Shown: positions 1 through 6,921 of the stretch, in pieces | How the letters are laid out: each line of letters opens with the position of its first letter | Numbering within the stretch: position 1 is the stretch's first letter | NCBI RefSeq assembly: GCF_040363165.1 | Contig: NZ_BSRG01000001.1 | Span: 62,001-126,000, forward strand | DNA length: 64,000 bases | Source of the DNA: Thermus sp. LT1-2-5 | GTDB taxonomy: Bacteria > Deinococcota > Deinococci > Deinococcales > Thermaceae | Direction: 5' to 3' | Program-made: the position numbers and the translations under genes | The notes under the pieces: model-generated | The model's input: the letters and a program-made list of their open reading frames with translations, nothing else | The model's database searches: none | What the model was told of the DNA's origin: nothing

Positions 1-999
1 CACCGCTCCCGCGGGGAGGAGGAGGCCCTCCGCCACCCTTTCCCGGTAGCGCGCCTCCGCCGGCCCGGGGAGGAGGGGGGAGAGGGGCTTGAGCACCACC
101 TCCACGAGTCGGGTCTGGCCAGGAAGGTCCGTCTTGCGCAGGAGTCTAGCCTCCGCCACCTTGCCGTTTTGCCTGAGGGTGAAGAGGGTTTCCGGGGTGA
201 GGGCCTGGGCTTTTTCTGGGGGGAGGTAGAGCTTGGCCAGGAGCCGGTCTGTGGTGGCCAGGCGGAAGGCCCGGCTTCCCGTGCCCACAAACTCGCCTTC
301 CTTCACGAAGACCTCCACCACCTCCCCGGGGAAGGGGGCCCGGACCACGCTTTCCCTAAGGTTTCGCTCCGCCTGGCGCACCTGGAGCCGGGCCGCCTCC
401 ACCTGGAGCTCCAAGAGGCGGATGTCCTCGGCCCTATCCAGACGGGAAAGGGCCTCCTTGGCGTTTTCGTAGGCGCTTTGGGCCTGGTGGAGGTTGGCCT
501 CCAAGGCCTTGAGGTCCAAGGGGGCGAGGGCGCCCGCTTCCAGGAGGGCCTTGCCTTCCTCGTAGCGCCGCCTCGCCGCCTGGAACTGGGCCTCCGCCGC
601 CTGGAGCTGGGCCAAGAGGGCGAGGCGGTTGCCCTGAAGCTGGTTTCGCGCCCGCTCCAGGTTGGCCTCCGCCTGCTTGAGGTTAAGCCTCGCCGCCTCC
701 AGGGCCTCTTGAAAGGGCGCCGGGTCCAAGAAGACCACCCCTTCCCCGGCCCCCACCCGGCTTCCCGCCGGCAGGGTGCGCACCACCCGTCCTGAGGCCC
801 CGGCGGCCACCAGGCTGTCCCTTTCCGCCTGCAAGGTGGCGGAGACCCTGTTTTCCCGCTCCAGAACCCCCCGCTGGGCTGCCACCACCCGCACCTCTAC
901 CTTTAGAGGGCCTTGCGCCTCGGGCTTGGGGGCCTCGGCCTTTTTGGGCGCGCAGGCGGCGAGGAGTAGGGGAAGGAGAAGAAGCCAAGGGCGCTTCAT
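1..999 (-). CDS. HlyD/RND-type periplasmic adaptor lipoprotein (3' part cut by window edge)
   Basis: The minus-strand frame stays open from the ATG at 999 to the window edge (333 codons, no stop), so the C-terminus is missing. It begins with a lipoprotein signal peptide (MKRPWLLLLPLLLAACAP, lipobox LAAC). A lipoyl/barrel half-motif follows (VAAGASGRVVRTLPAGSRVG), then about 130 residues of Ala/Leu/Glu/Gln-rich coiled coil, then the returning half-motif (VVRAPFPGEVVEVFVKEGEF). This is the layout of membrane fusion proteins that link an inner-membrane pump to a TolC channel. It is the last visible gene of an operon after two TolC-like genes and a MarR regulator. The pump gene is presumably just outside the window. 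The family call is firm; the substrate is unknown. Confidence 0.88.
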   Translation of the reverse strand, partial: MKRPWLLLLPLLLAACAPKKAEAPKPEAQGPLKVEVRVVAAQRGVLERENRVSATLQAERDSLVAAGASGRVVRTLPAGSRVGAGEGVVFLDPAPFQEALEAARLNLKQAEANLERARNQLQGNRLALLAQLQAAEAQFQAARRRYEEGKALLEAGALAPLDLKALEANLHQAQSAYENAKEALSRLDRAEDIRLLELQVEAARLQVRQAERNLRESVVRAPFPGEVVEVFVKEGEFVGTGSRAFRLATTDRLLAKLYLPPEKAQALTPETLFTLRQNGKVAEARLLRKTDLPGQTRLVEVVLKPLSPLLPGPAEARYRERVAEGLLLPAGAV

Positions 1000-1001
1000 G
1001 T

Positions 1002-1967
1002 TCACCTCGAGGCCAGAAGGCCGTAGTAGGCCTTCAAGTAGGCGTGCTTGGCCTGTTCTAGGGAAAGCCCGGCCTGGAGGAGGGCGAGCTCCTGCTGCAG
1101 GAGGCCCAGGCGGCTGGTGAGCCCCGCCTGGAAGCGCCTTTCCTCCGCCTGGTAGCGCTCCTTGGCCGCCCTATACGCCTCCTCCGCCGCCTTCACCCCT
1201 TGGAGGAGGGGGGCGAGCTGGGCGAAGCGGGCCTCTAGGCCCACCCGGAGGGAGCGCTCTAAGTTCTTGAGGTTTTCCTCCAGGGTCTTGGCCTGGTCCT
1301 CCAGGGCCTCGAGGTCCTTCCTGGGGGCGAAGCTCTCGTCCAAAAGCCCCCGCTGGAAGCGGAGGAGTTCCAGGGACTGCCTTAGGTTGAGGAGGTCGGC
1401 GTGGGCCTGGAGGAGGGTTTCCACCAGGGCCTCCTCGGGCAGGGGGGGTAGCGCCTCCACCGCCTCCGGCTTCCAGGGGCCCACCAGGTTGGCCAGGGCG
1501 GCCAGGGCGCTTTCCTCCCCCCGCTTGGCCGCTTCCAGGTTCTTGCGGGCCTCCAGGACCCGGTTTTGCGCCTCGAGGAGGTCCAGGCTGGTGGCCCCAC
1601 CCCCTTTGAGGCGCACCTCCGCTGCCTTAAGCCCAAGCTCGGCGATCTCTAGGGCCTTGGCCGCCAGGGCCACCTGGAGGCTCGCCTCCCGGGCCTGGAC
1701 GTAGGCGGACACGATGTCGCTTTCCGCCTGGGCCAAGGCCCGTTCCAGCCGGGCCTTGGCCAGGGCCTCCGCCTGGCGGGCCTGGAGCTCCGCCAAGGGG
1801 GTGCGCAAGGGGTCTTGCAGGGTGCGGGCCAGGTCTTTTTGCCGCATCTCGTACTCCAATCGGGCGGTGACCACCGCCGCCACCTCCGGGGCCTTCTTCA
1901 GGGCCTCGGGGAGGGGCTGTGCCAGGACGGGAGCCAGAAGGGCCAAGATCCATAGAAACTTCTTCAT
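1002..1967 (-). CDS. TolC-family outer membrane efflux protein (second copy)
   Basis: 321 residues with a signal peptide (MKKFLWILALLAPVLAQ) followed by long amphipathic Ala/Leu/Glu-rich helices typical of the TolC tunnel. The repeat-end phrase GATSLDLLEAQNRVLEARK sits mid-protein, and the related GLTSRLGLLQQELALL lies near the C-terminus. It is shorter than classical TolC (about 430-490 residues), so the barrel segments are small or missing. The ATG is preceded by GGAGG. The gene overlaps the upstream TolC-like gene by 4 bases and is followed 2 bases later by the HlyD-type gene, so translation is probably coupled. Likely one outer membrane component of the efflux operon. Confidence 0.82.
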   Translation of the reverse strand: MKKFLWILALLAPVLAQPLPEALKKAPEVAAVVTARLEYEMRQKDLARTLQDPLRTPLAELQARQAEALAKARLERALAQAESDIVSAYVQAREASLQVALAAKALEIAELGLKAAEVRLKGGGATSLDLLEAQNRVLEARKNLEAAKRGEESALAALANLVGPWKPEAVEALPPLPEEALVETLLQAHADLLNLRQSLELLRFQRGLLDESFAPRKDLEALEDQAKTLEENLKNLERSLRVGLEARFAQLAPLLQGVKAAEEAYRAAKERYQAEERRFQAGLTSRLGLLQQELALLQAGLSLEQAKHAYLKAYYGLLASR

Positions 1968-3232
1968 TGCGCTACCTCCGGAAGGATTTCGCCGTAGAAC
2001 TGGTAAAGCTCCATAAGCCGGTTTCTCAATGTGTTTTCCGCCTGCACCATGCCAAGTTCCGCCTGCAATAGGGTAAGCTCCGCCTGCTTGACCCCCAAGG
2101 GGCTTTCCAGGCCCAGAGCTAGGCGCGTTTCCGCCTCCTCTAAGGCCCTTTTGGCCGCATCCTGGCGCAGGCGGGCCAGGGCGAGGCTGGCCTCGGCGCT
2201 CTTCAAGGCGTTTTCCAAGCGGGCCTTTTCCAGGTTGGCTTGGACCTCCGCCGCCTTGTAGGCCTCCTCCGCCCCCCGCACCTGGGCCTTGGCCGCCTCA
2301 TAGGCGGCGAAGAGGCCGGGGGAGAGGGTGAGGGAAAGGGAAAGCCTAAGCTCCTCCGTGGTCCGGTACTGGCCGGTGCCCGGGAGGGTGGTGGGGGGCT
2401 TGGCGGGGTCTTGCCGGGTGTAGCTAAGCGTGGGGCGGAGGTCTTTGCTGGAGAGGCTTAAGGAAAGGGTGTCGTTCCCCGAAGGGTAAAGGAAGAGGCT
2501 TCCCTGGAGGGTGGGAAGGAGGTTGCGCCAGGCGGCCCCTTCGCCGATCCGCGCCTCGGCCAGGTCGAGCCGGGCCTCCTCGAGGCTCAAGGGGGTGGTG
2601 CCATGGGGAGGGGGGATCTCCGGTAAGGGGGCTTCCAGGTCCACCAGCCCTTCCGCCGCCTGCTGGGCGAGCTTTAGGCCAAGCTGCGCATCCGCCAAGC
2701 GGTTTTGCGCCTCTTGTAGGGCGAGTTCCGCCTCCCTCAGGTCCTTGGGGTTCGCCTGCCGCTTCCGGGCCGCCTCGAGGGCGAGGGCGGCGATTTCCAC
2801 GCCTTTTTCAGCGAGCGCTACTCCCAAGCGGGCCTCGCGGTAGCGGCCGTGGGCGGCCACCGCCTGGGCCTGGAGGGCGGCGAGGGTCTTGCGGTAGGCG
2901 AGCTCCGCCCGCCTCAGGCCAATCCTGGCCCGCTCTATCCCGTCGGCGCCCTCGCCGAAGGGGAAGGGGGTGAGGACCAGGGCTAGGGTGAGGGCCTTGC
3001 CGTCCTCGGGGAGGCTTGCGCAAAGGCTGGGCGGCGTGCACTCGTAGCCGAAGCGGCCGTAGTTCCCTTGGAGGTTGACCGCCACGGGAGAGGCCTGGGC
3101 CTCCCAGGCCTTGGCTGCCGCCACCAGGTAGGCCTCCGCTTGCCGCTTTAGGGGATGGTCCTTCAGGGGCGCAAAAGCCCCTTGGGCCCAGGCGGGGACG
3201 AGGAGGAGAACGAGGGCCAGGTGCCTAGCCAC
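1964..3232 (-). CDS. TolC-family outer membrane efflux protein (first copy)
   Basis: 422 residues starting at a GTG, with a signal peptide (MARHLALVLLLVPAWAQG). Two halves of long helical heptad-rich sequence follow, each containing the family phrase in which a helix hairpin restarts (LREAELALQEAQNRLADAQ and LESPLGVKQAELTLLQAEL). A loop with strand-like sequence (TLQGSLFLYPSGNDTLSLSLS) fits an outer membrane barrel strand. The length is near that of TolC. It overlaps the marR stop by 8 bases and the second TolC-like gene by 4, so all four genes form one operon. Having two dissimilar TolC-like genes in tandem is unusual; they could form a mixed channel or serve different pumps. Confidence 0.85.
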   Translation of the reverse strand: MARHLALVLLLVPAWAQGAFAPLKDHPLKRQAEAYLVAAAKAWEAQASPVAVNLQGNYGRFGYECTPPSLCASLPEDGKALTLALVLTPFPFGEGADGIERARIGLRRAELAYRKTLAALQAQAVAAHGRYREARLGVALAEKGVEIAALALEAARKRQANPKDLREAELALQEAQNRLADAQLGLKLAQQAAEGLVDLEAPLPEIPPPHGTTPLSLEEARLDLAEARIGEGAAWRNLLPTLQGSLFLYPSGNDTLSLSLSSKDLRPTLSYTRQDPAKPPTTLPGTGQYRTTEELRLSLSLTLSPGLFAAYEAAKAQVRGAEEAYKAAEVQANLEKARLENALKSAEASLALARLRQDAAKRALEEAETRLALGLESPLGVKQAELTLLQAELGMVQAENTLRNRLMELYQFYGEILPEVAQ

Positions 3233-3659
3233 GTTCCACCTCCGTGAGCTTGGTCAACAGGGCGCGGAAGGCGAAAAGTTCTTCCTCGCTAAGCCGGGCC
3301 AAGGTCTGGCCGAACACGTGGAGCCAGGCCTCCTTGAGCCGTAGGGCCACCGCCTCTCCTTCCGGGGTGAGCTCCAGCTGGACCCGCCTCCGGTCCAGGG
3401 GGTCGGGATGGCGCCGGAGGAGGCCCGTGTCCTCCAAGGAGGCGAGGAGGTGGGAAACCTGGGAGGGAAGGATTTCCAGGTGTTCCGCCAGGCGCGAGGG
3501 GAGGCGCACCCCTTCCTTCACCAAGCGGAGCACCTCCGCCTGGAGAAGGGAAAGGCCTTCCTGGGCGAAGACTTCCTTGGCCCGGGAGAAGAGGAGGCGC
3601 ATCAGGGCGTAGCCCAGTTGGGAAAGCTCCTCTACCAGGGATGCCGGGGGACCATTCAT
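3225..3659 (-). CDS. MarR-family transcriptional regulator of the efflux operon
   Basis: 144 residues from the ATG at 3659. A TTG at 3668 is possible, but a TATAGT -10 element lies 8 bases before the ATG and favours a leaderless start there. The winged-helix region is clear: a helix-turn-helix (LPSRLAEHLEILPSQVSHLLASLED, residues about 54-80) followed by the MarR wing signature (RRHPDPLDRRRVQLELTPEGEAV). C-terminal helices would form the dimer interface. As the first gene of the efflux operon it is likely an autorepressor released by the transported compounds, which is usual for the family. The ligand cannot be read from sequence. Confidence 0.88.
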   Translation of the reverse strand: MNGPPASLVEELSQLGYALMRLLFSRAKEVFAQEGLSLLQAEVLRLVKEGVRLPSRLAEHLEILPSQVSHLLASLEDTGLLRRHPDPLDRRRVQLELTPEGEAVALRLKEAWLHVFGQTLARLSEEELFAFRALLTKLTEVERG

Positions 3660-3667
3660 ACGCTTCA

Positions 3668-3673
3668 ACTATA
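3668..3673 (-). promoter_or_regulatory. -10 element TATAGT for the marR operon
   Basis: On the minus strand TATAGT is followed by 8 bases and then ATG at 3659, so the transcript should begin at or next to the start codon. The surrounding bases (3661-3690) are unusually AT-rich for this genome. No good -35 hexamer is visible. A MarR operator probably overlaps this site, but I see no strong palindrome. Confidence 0.5.
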
Positions 3674-3741
3674 TAAGGTCATCAATTAAAAAGGGCAAGC
3701 GGGGCCACACTCCCCCATGGTGTACAATGGACCAAGGTGAT

Positions 3742-5067
3742 ATGGACAGACCTCCCAGTCGGTGGCTCTTCTTCCTTCCCTTCGGTTCGCTAGCCCTGGC
3801 CCAGTCCCAAGCCCCAAGCCCCGGGGACCTTTTTCTTTTGGTCCTCTTCCTAGGCCTTTCCGCCTTTTTCTCCGCCAGCGAAACCGCCTTCACCACCCTT
3901 TACCCTTGGAAACTCAAGGAGCTGGCGGAGGCGAAAAATGGCCCCTTTACCCTCCTTTCCCGCGACATCACCCGCTTCCTCACCACCATTTTGGTGGGCA
4001 ACAACCTGGTGAACATCGCCGCCACCGCCTTGGTGACGGACCTGGCCACCCGGGCCTTCGGTTCCTTGGGGGTGGGGCTTGCCACCGGGGTCATGACCTT
4101 CCTGGTCCTCTTCTTCGGCGAGATCACCCCCAAGTCCATCGCCGTGCACCACGCTGAAGCCCTGGCCCGGGTGGCGGCCTGGCCCATTTACCTCTTGTCC
4201 GTGCTCTTCTACCCCCTGGGACGGTTTTTCAGCTGGGTTTCGGGGGGGGTCTTGCGGCTTCTGGGCCTCGAGCCCCGGGACACCCCCTTGGTGTCGGAGG
4301 AGGAGCTTCGCCTCATCCTGGCGGGGGCGGAGGAGTCGGGGACCATCGAGGCCCAGGAGGAGGAGATGATCCACTCCATCCTGGAGCTGGAGGAAACCCC
4401 GGTGCGGGAGATCATGACCCCCCGGGTGGAGATGGTGGCCATCGAGGCCGAGGCCACCTTGGAAGACCTCCTCCACCTCTTTCGCGAGCACCGCTATAGC
4501 CGCGTCCCCGTGTACCGGGAGAGCGTGGACCACATCGTGGGGGTGGCCTACGCCAAGGACCTTTTGGACTACTACTGCGAGGAGGACCTGAAGGGAAGGA
4601 CCGTGGCCTCCATTGCCCACCCTCCCTACTTTGTCCCCGAGAACATGGACGCTTGGACCCTCCTCAAGGAGCTCCGCCGCCGCAAGGTGCATCTGGCCAT
4701 CGTGGTGGACGAGTTCGGGGGCACCGCGGGGCTCGTCACCCTGGAGGACGTGATGGAGGAGATCGTGGGGGAGATCTACGACGAGACGGACGAGCCGGAG
4801 GACGCCTCCATCCGCCGCCTGCCCGATGGCGCCTATTCCATCCAGGCCCAGACCCCCGTGGACGAGGTTTCCGAGGCCTTGGGGGTGGAGCTCCCCGAAG
4901 GGGAATACGACACGCTTTCCGGCTTCCTCTACGAGCTCTTTGGCCGCATCCCCGGGGTGGGGGAGAGCGTGGAATGGCAAGGCTTCCGCTTTGTGGTGGA
5001 AAGCGCCGACCAAAGGCGCATCGAGCGGGTGCGGGTGGAGAGGCTGGTGGAGCATGGAGAGGGTTAG
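3742..5067 (+). CDS. CorC/HlyC-type membrane protein with DUF21 and paired CBS domains
   Basis: About 441 residues from the ATG at 3742; an in-frame ATG at 3727 lies inside a TACAAT -10-like element (3723-3728), so I prefer 3742. Order: leader-like hydrophobic segment, DUF21 membrane domain with FFSASETAFTTL and several helices (about residues 25-180), a CBS pair with the signature TPRVEMVAIEAEATLEDLL and SRVPVYRE, then HLAIVVDEFGGTAGLVTLEDV, and a C-terminal CorC/HlyC domain. Family members are implicated in magnesium/cobalt export or Mg homeostasis through nucleotide-sensing CBS domains. The cytidine deaminase start codon overlaps its end, so the two genes are probably co-translated. Family is certain; the ion is inferred. 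Confidence 0.9.
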   Translation: MDRPPSRWLFFLPFGSLALAQSQAPSPGDLFLLVLFLGLSAFFSASETAFTTLYPWKLKELAEAKNGPFTLLSRDITRFLTTILVGNNLVNIAATALVTDLATRAFGSLGVGLATGVMTFLVLFFGEITPKSIAVHHAEALARVAAWPIYLLSVLFYPLGRFFSWVSGGVLRLLGLEPRDTPLVSEEELRLILAGAEESGTIEAQEEEMIHSILELEETPVREIMTPRVEMVAIEAEATLEDLLHLFREHRYSRVPVYRESVDHIVGVAYAKDLLDYYCEEDLKGRTVASIAHPPYFVPENMDAWTLLKELRRRKVHLAIVVDEFGGTAGLVTLEDVMEEIVGEIYDETDEPEDASIRRLPDGAYSIQAQTPVDEVSEALGVELPEGEYDTLSGFLYELFGRIPGVGESVEWQGFRFVVESADQRRIERVRVERLVEHGEG

Positions 5068-5422
5068 ACGGCTTCTGGAAGCCCATGTGGCCCGGGCCTA
5101 CGCCCCCTACTCGGGGTTTCCCGTGGTGGCCTTGGTGGAGGCGGAGGGGGAGTTCTTTCTTGGAGTGAACGTGGAAAACGCCTCCTTTCCCCTTTCCCAG
5201 TGCGCGGAGCGCAACGCCGTGGCCGCCATGGTCTTGGCGGGAAAGCGCCGCCTTGACCGGGTGCACGTCTATAGCCCCAAGGGCCCCATTCCCCCTTGCG
5301 GCGGGTGCCGCCAGGTGCTCCTGGAGTTCGGCACCCCAGACACCCCTGTCCTCCTCCACGGCCCCGAGGGGTACGTGGAAAAGACCCTGGGGGAGCTTCT
5401 CCCCTGGGCCTTCCGGCTTTAG
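5054..5422 (+). CDS. cdd: Cytidine deaminase
   Basis: 122 residues starting inside the end of the preceding gene (14-base overlap). The zinc site is complete: SQCAERNA (Cys50, catalytic Glu52) and PPCGGCRQVL (Cys82 and Cys85), with the N-terminal APYSGFPVVA nucleoside-binding motif. This is the short homotetrameric form (about 130 residues) of cytidine deaminase, converting cytidine and deoxycytidine to uridine and deoxyuridine in pyrimidine salvage. Its stop codon shares the 4-base TTAG with the stop of the convergent lipoprotein gene. Confidence 0.94.
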   Translation: MERVRRLLEAHVARAYAPYSGFPVVALVEAEGEFFLGVNVENASFPLSQCAERNAVAAMVLAGKRRLDRVHVYSPKGPIPPCGGCRQVLLEFGTPDTPVLLHGPEGYVEKTLGELLPWAFRL

Positions 5423-6081
5423 AGGGAGAGGACCAGGGTGGTCTGGAGGAAACCGGGCACCTTAAGGGTGAGCTCCAACCGCCCCGTGCCCCGGTCCAAC
5501 CCCGGGCGGAAGCCCACCACCTGAAGCCGCCCCTCGCCTCGGGCGGGAAGGTCCGCCTCCACCCTAAGGCTTTGTCCCAGGAGGAGGAGCCGCCCTTCCA
5601 CCCGGAGGGGCAGGGGGTTGGGGTTTTCCAAAAAGAGGTTCACCCCCGCCCGGCGCACCCTCACAGGCTCCAGGGGGAAGGCGAGGCGGGTCTGGAAGAA
5701 GGTGAGGCGTTGCCCTAAGATACTCCCCTCCAGGGCCACCTCCACCCCCTCCCGGGAAAGGAGGGCCCGCCCCGCGGCCAGGGCCTGGCTCGGGGTGAGG
5801 CGCACCTGAAGGCGCTCCGCCTTCTGCCCGGGGGGAAGGGTGAGGTCCAGGGGTATGGCCACCTCCCCCACCCGAAGCCGGGTGCCAAAGGCGGCTAGGG
5901 GCAGGGGGAAGGGGTTGGGGTTGTGGAAGGCTACCTGGAGGCCCAAGACCAAGGTGGGCTCGAGGCCAGGCTCCAGGCCCAAGAGCTCCGCCCCCAGGAG
6001 ACGGGCCTCAGGGGGAAGGGGCCTGGGGGCGCAGGCGGCAAGGAGGAGGACCAGGGCCAAGAAGCGGTTCAAAGGAGCCAT
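5419..6081 (-). CDS. WHy/LEA14-like lipoprotein
   Basis: 220 residues with a lipoprotein signal (FLALVLLLAACAP). Two tandem WHy-type (water stress and hypersensitive response, LEA_2) repeats follow, each marked by the NPN phrase: VAFHNPNPFPLPLAAF at about residue 50 and LFLENPNPLPLRVEG in the second half, both within beta-strand-rich sequence. Such domains are fibronectin-like beta sandwiches in secreted or lipid-anchored proteins; their molecular role in bacteria is not settled, though plant relatives are induced by desiccation. The start overlaps the end of the DapA-family gene by 13 bases, so the two are cotranscribed. Confidence 0.75.
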   Translation of the reverse strand: MAPLNRFLALVLLLAACAPRPLPPEARLLGAELLGLEPGLEPTLVLGLQVAFHNPNPFPLPLAAFGTRLRVGEVAIPLDLTLPPGQKAERLQVRLTPSQALAAGRALLSREGVEVALEGSILGQRLTFFQTRLAFPLEPVRVRRAGVNLFLENPNPLPLRVEGRLLLLGQSLRVEADLPARGEGRLQVVGFRPGLDRGTGRLELTLKVPGFLQTTLVLSL

Positions 6082-6920
6082 CCCTCCTCCTTAAGCGCCT
6101 CCAAAACGGGGAGGAGGCTTCCCCATAAGGGGCTTTCCGCCGGGTAAGGGGGCCTGGGGTAGCCTGCGGGGAGGCCCAGGTGCCGTAGGGCCTGCTTGAG
6201 GAGGGGAACCCCCCCTTTGGCGAGGAGGTCTCCCAGGGGGAAGAGCCGTTTCTGCAAGGCCTCCGCCTCGGCAAGCCGCCCCGCCCGGAAGTGGGCCAAA
6301 AGCGCCCGGTAGGCCCTGGGGGCCAGGTTGGCCGCGGCCAGGATGCCCCCTTCCGCCCCCAGGGCCAAGGCGCCCAAAAAGGTGGGGGCGTGCCCGGTGA
6401 AGGCGCGGAAGCCCCTGAGCCGCGCCTGGTAGAAGGCGAAGCGGGCGAGGTCGCCGCTGGAGTCCTTGATGCCTTGGACACCGGGGTGCTGGGCCAAAGC
6501 CTCCACCGCGCTCAGGGAGAGGTCCACCTTGGTGTTTTGGGGCACGTGGTAAAGGAACAGGGGCATCCGCTCCGCCAGGGCCTCGTAGTAGCGCAGGAGG
6601 CCTTCCCCGAGGCTTGCGTGGTAGTAGCGGGGCGGGGTGACCAAAAGGGCCATGGCCCCTGCCTCCTGGGCCTCGGCCAGCGCCCGTTCCGCCTGGGGCA
6701 GGGTTTCCTCCATGAGGCCCACCAGGAAGGGCTTCTTGGGGCTTATGGCCTTTAGCCCTTGGGCGCGCTCCTCCGGGGTGAGGAGGACCCCTTCCCCGTT
6801 GGAGCCGTAGATCAAAAGCCCGTCCACCAGGGGTTCCAGGGCTTCGGCCAGGGCGCGGAAGGCTTCGGGGTCTAGCCTTCCCTTTCGGTCAAAGGGGGTG
6901 GGAATGGGGGGCAGGATCAC
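6069..6920 (-). CDS. DapA/NanA-family aldolase (dihydrodipicolinate synthase-like)
   Basis: 283 residues from a GTG, one base after the stop of the large membrane protein gene. The TIM-barrel family signatures are present: LLIYGSNGEGVLLTPEER (substrate carboxylate loop), LFLYHVPQNTKVDLS (the catalytic Tyr loop, normally YNVPxRT) and VQGIKDSSGD carrying the Schiff-base lysine. Genuine DapA usually keeps YNVPxRT; the variant YHVPQNT leaves open a different pyruvate- or 2-keto-acid aldolase activity (KDG-type, hydroxyproline- or sialate-type). The neighbours give no pathway hint. Class I lyase family is certain; the substrate is not. Confidence 0.85.
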   Translation of the reverse strand: MILPPIPTPFDRKGRLDPEAFRALAEALEPLVDGLLIYGSNGEGVLLTPEERAQGLKAISPKKPFLVGLMEETLPQAERALAEAQEAGAMALLVTPPRYYHASLGEGLLRYYEALAERMPLFLYHVPQNTKVDLSLSAVEALAQHPGVQGIKDSSGDLARFAFYQARLRGFRAFTGHAPTFLGALALGAEGGILAAANLAPRAYRALLAHFRAGRLAEAEALQKRLFPLGDLLAKGGVPLLKQALRHLGLPAGYPRPPYPAESPLWGSLLPVLEALKEEGWLL

Positions 6921-6921
6921 G

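Noticed and set aside
3669-3690. MarR operator palindrome in the AT-rich stretch before marR
   Set aside because: The two halves match at too few positions to call a palindrome by eye.
3850-5055. Long open frames antisense to real genes (for example 3850-5055, 10419-11363, 13081-14016, 21965-23068, 60161-61783)
   Set aside because: They mirror conserved genes in a GC-rich genome where the antisense frame rarely meets a stop. Their translations are His/Gly/Pro/Leu/Val-rich without domains or start signals.
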